A stretch of 64,000 bases of DNA, from the NCBI GenBank assembly GCA_003480425.1, contig QUJA01000002.1:138374-202373 (forward strand), in the 5' to 3' direction. A program made the translations under genes and the position numbers. Under the pieces are notes generated by a model. That model did not search any database, had not been told where the DNA came from, and was given only the letters and a program-made list of their open reading frames with translations. Source of the DNA: Firmicutes bacterium AM31-12AC. Its GTDB lineage: Bacteria; Bacillota; Clostridia; Lachnospirales; Lachnospiraceae. Below are positions 1-11,169 of the stretch, piece after piece. Position 1 is the stretch's first letter, and each line of letters begins with the position of its first letter.

Positions 1-225
1 AGTAGTTTTAAATTGTGGAATACGGAACTAAAAAAATAGAGTGAGTTAAAAATATCCTGTGCAAGTTACGGAGTCGAAAGATAGTGTGCTTGCCAGGGTA
101 TTTCTAGTATATATTAAAATGATGAAAGAACCTTCTTTTGTAATAGTAAAAAGAAAAGTTATAGAAAAAATATTTTAACTACGATATGATGAAAGTAGTA
201 AAAAGACGAAAGGGTAAAGGGGCTT

Positions 226-1409
226 ATGGATTATTTATTAACACGCATTTCTATTTTGATGAATGTAGGGGTATTTCGTGTAGAAAAGGATTCTGTTAAA
301 AGCTATCAAGAGCATAGTGAATTGAATCCAATTGCGTGCAGTGGAGAACTACGTGCTAAATTGATTCATGAGGCATCAAAACAGAAACTTCCATACATTT
401 ATAAAGACGAGTATTCTGTGTATTTTGCATGCATACAAGCAGAAAATGTAAATTATCTGATTGGACCGATGAGTATCCGGTTGATTGAGCGGGTAGAATT
501 GCATCGGTTTTATCGTAGTTATGGGATAGTAGAGGCACAGGAAAAAAGACTGGTACATTTTTCGTTCGCAGAGGTGCTGGATATTGTTGAAGTGGTGGCG
601 AAATTATTACTTCAAGAAGAATATATGATAATGATTTGATTTATGCAAATCATTTGGTCGCAGAGACAAAAGAACAAGAAGAACATGATCAGATTCTTTT
701 TGATATGAAAGAGGGGGAAGAAGAACTCTACCATCATACGTATCAGGAAGAACGAAAATTGCTGGATAGTGTAAGGGATGGAAGAAGCGAAGATGCAATT
801 CAGTATTCGAGAAATATGGATTCAGAACTTGGAAAATTGTCAACAAGGGAGTTGAATCATTGGAGAAATGTTGCCATTGTTGCAATCACATTGACGACAA
901 GAGCAGCGATTGAAGGGGGAATATCACCATCAGTCGCATATCGAATCAGTGATTTTTATATTCAAAAGAGTGATGGATGCAAGGATATTGCACAGATTAT
1001 AAAATATCGAGATCATGCGATAGAAGAACTTACAGAGCAGGTGAAGAAGAAAAAGTTAAGGAAAACCTCCAGTTATGTAGAACGTTGTCGTGATTACGTG
1101 GAGAAGCATTATCGCGAGAAAATATATTTATCAGAGATAGCAGATACGCTGGGTTTGAGTGAGACTTATTTATCGAGACTGTTCAAAAAAGAAACGGGAG
1201 AACGATTGCAGGATTATATTGTAGATGTACGGTTGGGGCATGCGGCAAATCTTCTGAAATATTCGGAGGAGTCGATTTCTAAAATTGCAGAATATGTAAA
1301 TTTTCCGTCACAAAGCTACATGGGAAAGATATTCAAGGAAAAATATATGATGTCGCCGAAACAATATCGGGAACAGAATCAACCGATAGAGTATTTTCAA
1401 AGCAGGTAA
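226..1409 (+). pseudogene. AraC-family transcriptional regulator, split by a frameshift
   Basis: This is an AraC/XylS-type regulator that probably controls the sugar genes starting 170 bp downstream. The N-terminal part (226-639) is a sensor-like region. The C-terminal part carries two helix-turn-helix motifs, with SEIADTLGLSETYLSRLFKK and later ISKIAEYVNFPSQSYMGKIF as recognisable AraC segments. The N-terminal frame stops at 637-639, while the following frame is open without a gap through YDNDLIYANHL. The two frames meet at a TATAT run (622-626). Either one base is missing or an AT is duplicated there. The start at 226 follows an AAAGGGG ribosome site. Intact members are single proteins of about 400 residues, so this is one broken gene rather than two. 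A sequencing deletion is possible because four other genes here show the same type of break. Confidence 0.8.
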
Positions 1410-1577
1410 ATGAAGAAAATCGACTTATAGATAAAGAGGAATAGTTCACGATAACAAAATAATTGAAAGAATAATAATGAAGAGCAAAAAAAGGATAAAA
1501 AAGACAAAGAAACGATATAACTAAAACGAAATCTAAATTATACTAAGCTCATCAAACAAAGCAAAGGAGAATGAGAG

Positions 1578-3002
1578 ATGTTTAGTTTAGCAAGCAAACA
1601 CAATGATCCAAACGCCAAATTGGCATGGAGCGAGCGTATTGGCTATGGGGCAGGAGGATTCGCCTTTAATATGATCAACGGTATTATCGGTTCTTTCCTA
1701 ACAATTTATTTTACCAGTACAGTCGGACTGAACGCTGGTATTATTGCCACAATTTTCGCTGTATCAAAAGTTTTTGATGGAATTTCAGATGTAATTGTTG
1801 GTCGTATGGTGGATCAGACAAAATCAAAATTAGGAAAAGGAAGATCTTGGTTATTACGTATGTGTATTCCGTTTGGAGTCACAACCATGTTACTGTTCTT
1901 TGTACCGCAGAACTTCCCGTCAATGGCACAGTACATATATGTTTTCTTATTGTATAACATTGTAAATGCGGTATGTCTTACAGGAATGTTAGTACCATAT
2001 TATTCAATGATTTCTCTTGTAACAGCAAACCCTTACGAGAGAGGATTTCTTGGAAACCTTCAGCAGATTTTCCAGACTTTGGGAAATGTAGTAGTTAACT
2101 CAACATTTGTTGTATTACTTGCAAAGTTCACGGACAGCACAGAAACAATTTATACACAGAGAGCGTTCACAATTACGATGCTGATCTACTGTATCGCAAT
2201 GATCATAATCACTATTTATAGTGTTTTCTCAACAAAAGAAAGAGTGAATACAACAGAGAATACAAATTCAGGAAACGATGCACTAGCTCAGAAGAAAGGT
2301 AAAGAAGCTGGTACGATCGAAACAGTAAAAGCTCTTTTAAAGAATAAATATTGGGTGATTGTTACAATTGCAAGTTTTGTAGTATTCTTTGTAGTTATCA
2401 TGTATGCAATGGGTAATGTATATTATTGTCAGTATGTTCTTTATGATATGGGACAGTATGGCTGGGTATCAAATTCAATTTCTATTGCTCAGTTCGCAGT
2501 TATGTTTGTTACACCATTCTTTATGAAGAAGTTTGGAAAAACAAGAGTTTACGAAATGGGTATGGTTGTTATGGGAGCTGGTTTCCTTGGATTTGCACTC
2601 CTTGGTGGATCAAACACAATTGTTATGATCGTATGCAACGTACTGAAAGGCTGCGGCGTTGGTATGGCCGGTGGTATGGCACTTGGAATGGTAGCAGACA
2701 CAATCGCATATGGAACAAAGATATCAGGAATTGATACAGTTGGGCTTGGTAATGCAGGTGTTTCAGCAGCACAGAAGATTGGTCTTGGTCTTGGTACAGC
2801 AGTATTTGGATGGGTACTTAATGGAGCAGGATATGATGGAGCACTCGATGCGCAGGGAATTACACAGCCAGAAAGCGTAACAACAGCAGTTAATTTCCTT
2901 TACAATTGGCTTCCATTTATCATGGTAATGATTACTTTTGCAATTCTGGTTCTTTTCTATCATTGCGAAAGAGATTTAAAGAAAATGGAAACAGCAGAGT
3001 AA
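1578..3002 (+). CDS. GPH-family glycoside:cation symporter (MFS type)
   Basis: A 474-residue integral membrane transporter of the glycoside-pentoside-hexuronide:cation symporter family (MelB/XynP-like), which imports oligosaccharides or glycosides with H+ or Na+. The family signature is seen in the N-terminal half: YGAGGFAFNMI, then KVFDGISDVIVGRMVDQTKSKLGKGRSW, here quoted in two pieces (KVFDGISDVIVGRMVDQ and TKSKLGKGRSW). About twelve hydrophobic segments are visible. In the second half GMVADTIAYGTK matches the conserved D-x-x-x-Y-G/N region. A GGAG ribosome site precedes the ATG. It lies first in a run of genes for rhamnosidase, ROK kinase and GH1 enzyme, all lacking signal peptides, so it probably brings the intact glycoside into the cell. 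The exact substrate cannot be read from the sequence. Confidence 0.9.
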   Translation: MFSLASKHNDPNAKLAWSERIGYGAGGFAFNMINGIIGSFLTIYFTSTVGLNAGIIATIFAVSKVFDGISDVIVGRMVDQTKSKLGKGRSWLLRMCIPFGVTTMLLFFVPQNFPSMAQYIYVFLLYNIVNAVCLTGMLVPYYSMISLVTANPYERGFLGNLQQIFQTLGNVVVNSTFVVLLAKFTDSTETIYTQRAFTITMLIYCIAMIIITIYSVFSTKERVNTTENTNSGNDALAQKKGKEAGTIETVKALLKNKYWVIVTIASFVVFFVVIMYAMGNVYYCQYVLYDMGQYGWVSNSISIAQFAVMFVTPFFMKKFGKTRVYEMGMVVMGAGFLGFALLGGSNTIVMIVCNVLKGCGVGMAGGMALGMVADTIAYGTKISGIDTVGLGNAGVSAAQKIGLGLGTAVFGWVLNGAGYDGALDAQGITQPESVTTAVNFLYNWLPFIMVMITFAILVLFYHCERDLKKMETAE

Positions 3003-3052
3003 TTGCAGAAAGTTGATTGATGACAATTCTTCAGCATAAGAAGTAAAAAGAT

Positions 3053-3089
3053 AAAAATCCCCAGATCAGAATTATGATGTGGGGATTTT
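3053..3089 (+). terminator. Hairpin after the GPH transporter gene
   Basis: AAAATCCCCA (3054-3063) pairs with TGGGGATTTT (3080-3089) around a 16-base loop. It lies in the 119-bp gap before the rhamnosidase gene. There is no long U-run beyond the stem's own TTTT, so it may only partly stop transcription and set the transporter:enzyme ratio. Confidence 0.5.
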
Positions 3090-3121
3090 CGGCTAGGTAG
3101 ATGTAGAAAGGAAAGTATAAT

Positions 3122-5902
3122 ATGCAGATAACAGATGTTAAAATTAATGGAATGAAGAATCCAGAGGGATTTGAATTTGACACAGTCAGAGTGTCCTGGA
3201 AAGTACGGAATACAGAAGCGAAGGAACAAAAAAATGCGAAAATCGAAGTAGCAACAGACAAAGAATTCCAGACAATCGTAGCAGAAAAAGAAGGCACTGA
3301 ATTGAATGCTGCTTCCGAGAAGCTGGAGATTACTCTACAACCTCGGACCAGATACTATGTGCGTGTAACAGTTGAGAATGAGCAGAGGGAGAGCGCAGTT
3401 AGCGAACCTGTCTATTTTGAGACTGCAAAGATGGAGGAGCCATGGACTGCAAAGTGGATCACAACAGCAGAAGACGATAAATTTGCTCCAACATTTACAA
3501 AGACATTTAAAGCTGAAAAAACGGGCGAGAAGAAATTAGAATCAGCAAAGCTCTACATCAGCGGTCTTGGTCTTTTCACAGCACATTTGAATGGCAAGAA
3601 GATCGGAAATGAAGTTCTGACACCTTATTACAGCGATTATCATGAGGAAGAGCAGTATCTGACATTTGATGTGACAGATGAAATAAAGGAAGAAAACAAG
3701 CTGGAAGTTTCTCTTGGAAATGGATGGTATAAAGGAAAATTTGGTCTGGCAGGACAGAAAGAGAACTTTGGAAGTCATTTTCTTTTGATTGCAGAGCTTC
3801 ACCTTACTTATACAGATGGAGAAGAGCAGGTAATTGCAACAGACGACACATGGAATTATACGGGATCAGATATTGAAGATAACAGTATTTATGACGGAGA
3901 AATCATCAATCATCTGCTGTGGGATGGAAAAGAAAATGCAGAGAAAAAAGCGGTTCTTGCAGATGAGACAATCAAAATTGGAAAACTGATTCCAAGATAC
4001 AGCCTTCCGGTAAAAGAAATGGAAGATATGTCAGTGAAGGAAATCATCCATACTCCTGCAGGAGAAACGGTACTTGATTTTGGGCAGAATTTTGCTGGAT
4101 ATATTACATTTACAAACCATCAGAAAAAGGGAACAAAATTAGTGTTTGATTTTGGAGAAATTCTTCAGAATGGAAACTTCTACAACGAGAACTATCGTTC
4201 TGCAAAATCACAGTTCGTATACATTTCAGATGGAAGAGAAGAACTGGTAAAACCTTCCTTCACTTATTTTGGATTCCGTTACGTTTGTGTACAGGGATGG
4301 GAAGGTGAACTGACAAAAACAGATATTCTTGGTAAAGCAGTTTATTCAGAGATGGATACAACAGGAAAAATCGAGACTGGACATGCAGGTGTGAACCGCT
4401 TGTTCCTGAATGCAATGTGGGGACAGAAATCCAACTCTCTGGATTTCCCGACCGATTGTCCGCAGCGAGATGAGCGTCTTGGATGGTGCGGAGATGCACA
4501 GGTATTCTGCCGTACAGCAGCTTACAACATGGATACAGCAGCATTTTACCAGAAATTTATTCATGATCTGCGCCTGGCACAGAACAAGGCTGGTGGAATC
4601 CTTCCAGGAGTGATTCCGGTATTTATGCCCGGTACAGAAATTGCAAGTAGTGTCTGGAGTGATATTGCCACATTTTTACCGGAAGCATTGTATGAATATT
4701 ATGGAGATAAAGAGGCGTTAAAAGAAAATTACCCGATGATGAAAGACTGGGTAGACTGGATTACAGAGCAGGATAAGGCAAGAGGCCAGAAATATTTATA
4801 TGATTTTGGAAATCAGTTGGGAGACTGGCTTGCATTGGATGGACGTACTGAGCAGAGTATGGAAGGTGGAACAGATGAATATTTCATTGGTTCATGTTAT
4901 TATTCTATGTCTGTTAAGAAAGTGGCAAAAGCTGCAGAAATTCTTGACCTTGAAGTAGATGCGAAGAAATACAATGAACTTTACAAAAACATTTATGCTG
5001 CAATTTTACGTGAATATTTTACAGAGAGCGGTCGACTGGCAATTGATACACAGACAGGATATCTGGTTTCCTTGTACTCTGGTGTATACAAAGAAAAAGA
5101 ACTGGTTGTAGAAGGATTGAAAGGAAGACTGTTCAAAGACTGTTATAAGTTAAAAGGTGGATTTGTCGGGGCTCCGATTATGTGTAAAGTGATGGCAGAA
5201 AATGGAATGGAAGAAGAGGCGTTCTACTTCCTGATGCAGGAAGATTATCCAGGTTGGATGCACTGTATTGAACTGGGAGCAACTACTGTATGGGAGCGTT
5301 GGAACTCTGTACTGGATAATGGAATGCTCAGTGGAACAATGATGAATTCTCTGAATCATTATGCATATGGTGCAATCGTAGAATATCTGTATCGTGACGT
5401 TGCAGGATTAAAGGCACTTGAGCCAGGATTTAAGAAAGCATTGATCACACCGCTTATGAATGGAAAGCTTGGATTTATGAAGATGTCTTATGATTCTGTT
5501 TACGGACAGTATCGTGTGGAGTGGAAGATCAATAAAGATGGTTCTGTTCACGCAGAGATTGAAGTTCCATTCAATTGTAATGCAGTAATTGGACTTCCGT
5601 TCTATGAAGGTGAAGTGGAAGAAGTTGGAGCCGGTGTGCATGTGTATGACTATCAGCCAACAGAAGATTTGAGACACAGATATACAAAGAAAACATTGTT
5701 TAAAGATATGATGAAAGATGAAAAGGCAATGGCAATCATCGAAAGAGTATCTCCAATGCTGATGCATTTCTTGTCTACAGGAAATCAGGACTACTTCTTC
5801 GAGAGCCTGGATACAATGAAACGATTGACATTCATGGGATTCAGACCGGAAGAAATTGACGAATTAAGCAAAGAACTTACAAGTCTTGTCGAGGAGGATT
5901 AA
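3122..5902 (+). CDS. Alpha-L-rhamnosidase, glycoside hydrolase family 78
   Basis: A 926-residue inverting alpha-L-rhamnosidase that removes terminal rhamnose from plant glycosides or oligosaccharides. Visible order: N-terminal fibronectin-like beta domain (about residues 1-100), beta-sandwich with SGLGLFTAHLNGKKIG and GNGWYKGKFG, linker domain ending near residue 400, then the (alpha/alpha)6 catalytic barrel with the GH78 hallmark DFPTDCPQRDERLGWCGDAQ (441-460). This includes D450-E451-R452, in the region holding the general acid. W-E-R-W (GATTVWERWNS) is the second conserved barrel motif. No signal peptide is present, so it is cytosolic and must act after uptake. After the usual C-terminal beta domain there is an extra helical tail of about 65 residues rich in Met, Glu and Lys. 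The ribosome site of the next gene overlaps the 3' end. Confidence 0.93.
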   Translation: MQITDVKINGMKNPEGFEFDTVRVSWKVRNTEAKEQKNAKIEVATDKEFQTIVAEKEGTELNAASEKLEITLQPRTRYYVRVTVENEQRESAVSEPVYFETAKMEEPWTAKWITTAEDDKFAPTFTKTFKAEKTGEKKLESAKLYISGLGLFTAHLNGKKIGNEVLTPYYSDYHEEEQYLTFDVTDEIKEENKLEVSLGNGWYKGKFGLAGQKENFGSHFLLIAELHLTYTDGEEQVIATDDTWNYTGSDIEDNSIYDGEIINHLLWDGKENAEKKAVLADETIKIGKLIPRYSLPVKEMEDMSVKEIIHTPAGETVLDFGQNFAGYITFTNHQKKGTKLVFDFGEILQNGNFYNENYRSAKSQFVYISDGREELVKPSFTYFGFRYVCVQGWEGELTKTDILGKAVYSEMDTTGKIETGHAGVNRLFLNAMWGQKSNSLDFPTDCPQRDERLGWCGDAQVFCRTAAYNMDTAAFYQKFIHDLRLAQNKAGGILPGVIPVFMPGTEIASSVWSDIATFLPEALYEYYGDKEALKENYPMMKDWVDWITEQDKARGQKYLYDFGNQLGDWLALDGRTEQSMEGGTDEYFIGSCYYSMSVKKVAKAAEILDLEVDAKKYNELYKNIYAAILREYFTESGRLAIDTQTGYLVSLYSGVYKEKELVVEGLKGRLFKDCYKLKGGFVGAPIMCKVMAENGMEEEAFYFLMQEDYPGWMHCIELGATTVWERWNSVLDNGMLSGTMMNSLNHYAYGAIVEYLYRDVAGLKALEPGFKKALITPLMNGKLGFMKMSYDSVYGQYRVEWKINKDGSVHAEIEVPFNCNAVIGLPFYEGEVEEVGAGVHVYDYQPTEDLRHRYTKKTLFKDMMKDEKAMAIIERVSPMLMHFLSTGNQDYFFESLDTMKRLTFMGFRPEEIDELSKELTSLVEED

Positions 5903-5903
5903 T

Positions 5904-6730
5904 ATGGTTGAATATTATAAATCAGAGAAAATAAACGAAACTATGATAGCAATTCGAAGCATGACAGGAGAAATCATGTATCTTGTTGAAGGACAGGACA
6001 AGGCAGTTTTGATTGATACTTGCCTTGGAGTTGGTCATTTAAGACAGTTTGTTGAAAATCTGACAGAGAAACCGATCACAGTTTTGTTGACGCATGGACA
6101 TGTGGATCATGCGTTGGGTGCACCGGAATTTGATGAAGTATATATGAATTCAGCAGATATAGAAGTATATGAGAAAATGAGTCCGCTGGAAGAACGAATC
6201 GGATACATTCAGGCGAATCTGGGAGGAAATCTTCCTGCATTTACAGAAGATGATTATGTTAAGCCTTCACCGGCAGATTTTAAGGAATTAACAGATGAAC
6301 AGAGTTTGATCTCGGAGGAGTGCATATCGAAGTATATGCACTTCCGGGACATACTCATGGAACAATGGTGATGTTGATTCCAGAAGAGCGAGCTTTGATC
6401 CTTGGAGATGCATGCAATAACTCTACGTTCCTTTTTGATGAAAATTCGTTGTCTGTAAATGAATACAGAGAAAATCTGATTCAGGTAAAAGAAAAACTGG
6501 AAGGAAGATATGATACGACCTATCTTTGCCATCATGTGATGACAGCGTCGAAAGATATGATTGCCCATGTGATAGAAGTGTGTGATGAGATTCTTGATGG
6601 AAAGGCAGATGATATCCCGTTTGAATTTATGGGACACCATGCATTTGTGGCTAAGAAAGCGAACGAAAGATTTGAACGTGTAGATGGTGGAGAAGGAAAC
6701 ATTATCTATGATAAAGAAAAATTGAAATAG
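5904..6730 (+). pseudogene. Metallo-beta-lactamase-fold hydrolase, split by a frameshift
   Basis: This belongs to the MBL-fold hydrolase superfamily (glyoxalase II-like). The N-terminal part shows LLTHGHVDHALG, the HxHxDH metal site, and the C-terminal part shows LPGHTHGTM (third His ligand) and LGDAC (bridging Asp). The first frame stops at 6371, while the second frame is open from before 6305 and reads FDLGGVHIEVYALPGHTHG. One T appears to be missing in the TTT at 6305-6307. ATG 5904 is preferred because GAGGAGG lies just upstream. It sits 1 bp after the rhamnosidase stop and 18 bp before the ROK kinase, so it is clearly part of the operon. The substrate is unknown. A lactone, ester or glyoxal by-product of glycoside breakdown would fit but is only a guess. 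Confidence 0.8.
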
Positions 6731-6748
6731 GTTTGAAGAGGAAGCAAG

Positions 6749-7738
6749 ATGAATTATTTAGCAATTGATGTTGGAGGAACATTTATAAAATATGCAGTCA
6801 TTACAGACGATTGTATGATTGTTGAAAAAAATAAAATACCGACACCGCAGGAAAATTTTGATGAATTTATTGATTCATTAGTTGGAATTTATCAAGAGGT
6901 ATCAAAGTCCTGTGTTTTAGAGGGGATAGCACTTAGTATGCCTGGAATTATTGATTCTAAAAAAGGATTTATGTATACAGGCGGAAGTCTGCGTTATATC
7001 AGTAATGTGAATATAGTAGAGATTCTGCAGAATAAAACAGGACTTCCAGTGACGGTAGAAAATGATGCGAAATGTGCGGCAGTTGCAGAACTGTGGAAAG
7101 GTGCTTTGAAAGACTGTGAAAATGCAGTTGTAATTGTGTGTGGTACCGCAGTTGGAGGAGCAGTTATTCGCAATCGTGAAGTTGTAAGTGGAAAGAATTT
7201 TATGGCGGGGGAATTCAGCTATGTGATGACAGACAGTGTGGGGGAATATAAGATGTCAAACTGTCTGGCAGAAACTGCAGGAGCACCGGCTCTTTTAAAA
7301 AGTGTGTCAGAAGAAACAGGAATACCAGTGGAAAAGTTAAGTGGAGAAAAAGCATTTTCGTTAGCGAATCAAGGAGATGAACATGCACTGGAAGGAATCA
7401 GAAAGCATGCCAAAAAGCTGGCGGTGCAGATTCACAATTATCAGTATATTTTCGACCCGGAAAAGATTGCAATCGGTGGTGGAATCAGCGAACAGCCATT
7501 ATTGTTACAGTTAATAAAAGAAGAGCTGACAAAGATTAATGGAATTTTTCCATGGACACTTCCGATACCGGAGGTGACAACCTGCAAGTTCTTTAATGAT
7601 GCTAACTTGATCGGTGCCGTTTATGTACATATTAAATCTCGCGAAAAGACGATCAGTATGGATAAAGTAAATGAGCTTATGGAATTGTTGGAAAATCGTC
7701 GGGAAGGCGAATATTTGAAGGCGCTGTTAATGGAATAA
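6749..7738 (+). CDS. ROK-family sugar kinase, possibly a beta-glucoside kinase
   Basis: A 329-residue ROK-family kinase that would phosphorylate a sugar or glycoside with ATP. The phosphate-binding DVGGT is at residues 7-11, the catalytic Asp lies in VENDAKCA (D106) and the adenosine/phosphate loop is CGTAVGGAV (131-139). Unlike glucokinases it lacks the Cys-rich zinc motif, and the usual E-x-G-H is E155-F-S-Y. Zinc-free ROK kinases of the BglK type phosphorylate cellobiose and aryl-beta-glucosides. The neighbouring GH1 enzyme has a 6-phosphate-binding motif, so BglK-like function is the favoured inference. A C-terminal extension of about 25 helical residues follows the kinase fold. Glucokinase, fructokinase or allose kinase are alternatives. 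Confidence 0.85.
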   Translation: MNYLAIDVGGTFIKYAVITDDCMIVEKNKIPTPQENFDEFIDSLVGIYQEVSKSCVLEGIALSMPGIIDSKKGFMYTGGSLRYISNVNIVEILQNKTGLPVTVENDAKCAAVAELWKGALKDCENAVVIVCGTAVGGAVIRNREVVSGKNFMAGEFSYVMTDSVGEYKMSNCLAETAGAPALLKSVSEETGIPVEKLSGEKAFSLANQGDEHALEGIRKHAKKLAVQIHNYQYIFDPEKIAIGGGISEQPLLLQLIKEELTKINGIFPWTLPIPEVTTCKFFNDANLIGAVYVHIKSREKTISMDKVNELMELLENRREGEYLKALLME

Positions 7739-7758
7739 AAACGCAAAGGAGATTAATT

Positions 7759-7788
7759 ATGATTCAGAATCAAAATGTTATTGTATGA
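7759..7788 (+). other. Nine-codon reading frame with a strong ribosome site
   Basis: AAAGGAG (7745-7751) is followed 7 bases later by an ATG opening MIQNQNVIV and a stop. It lies in the 105-bp gap between the ROK kinase and GH1 genes. It could be a leader peptide, or the 5' scar of a gene lost by deletion. Nothing identifies a function. Confidence 0.25.
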
Positions 7789-7825
7789 AATCTTATAATT
7801 ATTCCGGAAGGTGGAAATTGTATAA

Positions 7826-9247
<1,422 letters not shown>

Positions 9248-9252
9248 AATAA

Positions 9253-9762
9253 AATTCATATAGCAAAAAAAGAGTAAAAAGTGCAAGAAAAGGATATATA
9301 ATTAATAGCCTATCTGCAAAAGATTATGCAGGTGATTCCACAGGTCAGGTAGCAATGAATGCAATTAATGCAATGAACGGACAGATGACTTACTTTTATA
9401 CAAATAAAGTAGGAATGAATCCTATAGTAGCAGGAAATATTCTTCTGATTTCAAAAATTACAGATGGAATTTCAGATATTGTAATGGGACGTCTGGTAGA
9501 TAAAACAAATACAAAAGACGGAAAAGCAAGACCTTGGCTGAAATGGATGATTATCCCTACATTACTTGCTATGATTTTACTGTTCACTGTTCCAAAGGGT
9601 GGAGGTGTAGGTGGAGCTGGTATTGGTATCGTTGGAACAATTATCCGTATCATTGCACCTGCAAATATTACAGTATTCATTTTAGGAAACTGTCTTGTTA
9701 CATTTGCAACAGCACCAATCGTTGCAGTTCTTCCAGCTATGGTTATCAACTGTGCAGAATAG
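9253..9762 (+). pseudogene. Remnant of a second GPH-family symporter
   Basis: An open stretch reads AKDYAGDSTGQVAMNAINAM, then KITDGISDIVMGRLVDKTNT and DGKARPWLKWM, the N-terminal part of a GPH symporter. There is no start codon with a ribosome site before the conserved region; the first ATG is at 9355. After the third hydrophobic segment the frame jumps to a glycine-rich stretch and then LVTFATAPIVAVLPAMVINCAE. That matches a segment much further along intact members, just before their Y-x-E-W motif, where a TAG occurs here. This suggests an internal deletion plus loss of both ends. Full-length relatives have about 450-480 residues. It is probably non-functional, the decayed partner transporter of the GH1 gene. 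Confidence 0.75.
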
Positions 9763-9768
9763 TTAGTG

Positions 9769-9814
9769 AAAGACATATCATCTGAAAATGGATTTCGGGT
9801 GATATGTCTTTTTT
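9769..9814 (+). terminator. Intrinsic terminator ending the rhamnoside/beta-glucoside locus
   Basis: AAAGACATATCA (9769-9780) pairs perfectly with TGATATGTCTTT (9800-9811) and is followed by further Ts. It lies directly after the transporter remnant. Confidence 0.85.
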
Positions 9815-9880
9815 AGATTACCTTAATTTGATTGAAGTACGTATTAATATATAATATGCTTATGATAAGGAAAGAAGATT

Positions 9881-10090
9881 TTAAGAAATATCTAAATTAA
9901 TCGGCTCATCCAGGTGTTCAGAAACATATTTCCCATTTTTCTTTCGTTGTCGGACGCATTCAGTCAGAAGATATTCAATCTGACCATTCACAGAACGAAA
10001 ATCATCTTCTGCCCAGGCTGCAATTGCGTCATACAATTTGTTGGAGAGACGCAGAGGAACTTGTTTCTTTTTATTATCCTTTTCAGCCAT
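9881..10090 (-). CDS. Ribbon-helix-helix (Arc/CopG-like) DNA-binding protein
   Basis: A 69-residue basic protein. [20 protein letters not shown] reads as the beta-strand and first helix of an Arc-like ribbon-helix-helix fold, followed by [19 protein letters not shown] as the second helix. Such proteins bind palindromic DNA as dimers and often repress their own operon. The gene starts 2 bp after the stop of the SPFH gene, so the two are co-transcribed. A 17-bp near-perfect palindrome overlaps the promoter of the pair and is a natural binding site. In many Firmicutes a small Arc-like protein accompanies an SPFH protein, and its role there is not established. Confidence 0.75.
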   Translation of the reverse strand: MAEKDNKKKQVPLRLSNKLYDAIAAWAEDDFRSVNGQIEYLLTECVRQRKKNGKYVSEHLDEPINLDIS

Positions 10091-10092
10091 AA

Positions 10093-11133
10093 TTAATACA
10101 GGCTTCCAGAATTAATAATTGGTTGGGTGTCATGGTTACCACACAGAACAACCAGTAGATTAGATACCATAGCAGCCTTACGTTCTTCATCCAGTTCTAC
10201 AACATCTTTTTCATTTAATTGATTAAGAGCCATTTCAACCATTCCGACAGCACCGTCAACAATCATTTTTCTTGCATCAATGATTGCAGAGGCTTGCTGA
10301 CGTTGAAGCATAACAGCGGCAATTTCAGGAGCGTAAGCAAGATAAGTGATCCGTGCTTCAATAATCTCAAGACCTGCATCGGACACTTTATTCTGAATTT
10401 CTTCGCGGATTCTCGCGGCAACAATCTCACTGGAGCCACGCAGACTTCCTTCATCTGCCTGACCATCCCCCGTTGTATCTACATCAGGTGCAGTATCATA
10501 TGGATAGATGCGGACAATATTACGAAGAGCACCATCACATTGCAGGGAAAGATATTCTTTGTAATTATCTACATTGAAAACAGCTTTCGCTGTGTCCACT
10601 ACGCGCCATGTGACAGCAATCCCGATTTCAATTGGATTTCCCAGACAGTCATTAATTTTCTGACGGGAATTATTGAGTGTCATAATTTTGAGAGAAATCT
10701 TTTTGCTTGAAGATTCTTCTGCTGTTCCGGTTGTAGAAATTCCTAAAATGTTAGAAAGGTTTGCATTTTTCTTTGCATTATTATCAACATCACCACTCTG
10801 GCTTAATTTTGTTTTGGAAGCAGGATTTACACTTGTACAGAAAGGATTCACAAAATAGAATCCGGCCTCTTTGAGTGTACCCACATAATTACCGAAAAGA
10901 GTAAGTACGAGAGCTTCCTGTGGTTTAAGGACTTTCAGACCGAGGAATGGAACCCATCCAATACTAAGCCAGATAATACTGATAATCAATACAGTAATAG
11001 CAGGTGCAGTAACTGAAAATCCCATGGATATAGCAGAAAAAATACATCCGGCAATTGCAATCATATAAAGGAAAGAAAAAAGCAGAAGCATTCCCATTCC
11101 ATTCTTTTTAGTTGACAATATTTTCTCATTCAT
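10093..11133 (-). CDS. SPFH (band 7/stomatin-prohibitin) membrane protein
   Basis: A 346-residue SPFH-domain protein. Two N-terminal hydrophobic segments (about residues 13-35 and 42-65) anchor it in the membrane. They are followed by [20 protein letters not shown] and GFYFVNPF, typical of the start of band 7 domains. [20 protein letters not shown] and [20 protein letters not shown], later [17 protein letters not shown], mark the rest of the domain. SPFH proteins form ring-like scaffolds in membranes and are linked to protease control and membrane microdomains. A poorly conserved insert (about residues 110-140) rich in Ser, Asn and Lys interrupts the domain. It is the first gene of an operon with the ribbon-helix-helix gene, and AGGAGG precedes the start. 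Confidence 0.88.
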   Translation of the reverse strand: MNEKILSTKKNGMGMLLLFSFLYMIAIAGCIFSAISMGFSVTAPAITVLIISIIWLSIGWVPFLGLKVLKPQEALVLTLFGNYVGTLKEAGFYFVNPFCTSVNPASKTKLSQSGDVDNNAKKNANLSNILGISTTGTAEESSSKKISLKIMTLNNSRQKINDCLGNPIEIGIAVTWRVVDTAKAVFNVDNYKEYLSLQCDGALRNIVRIYPYDTAPDVDTTGDGQADEGSLRGSSEIVAARIREEIQNKVSDAGLEIIEARITYLAYAPEIAAVMLQRQQASAIIDARKMIVDGAVGMVEMALNQLNEKDVVELDEERKAAMVSNLLVVLCGNHDTQPIINSGSLY

Positions 11134-11169
11134 GTTGATTCCTCCTTTAAAATAGAATGAAATTTATTT

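Noticed and set aside
1..225. Possible end of an upstream gene at the left edge
   Set aside because: One frame is open for 12 codons before TAG, too little to call; no recognisable motif.
10219..10710. 163-codon plus-strand frame opposite the SPFH gene
   Set aside because: It is antisense to a clear SPFH coding region, with Cys/Asn/Ile-rich chance composition and no ribosome site.
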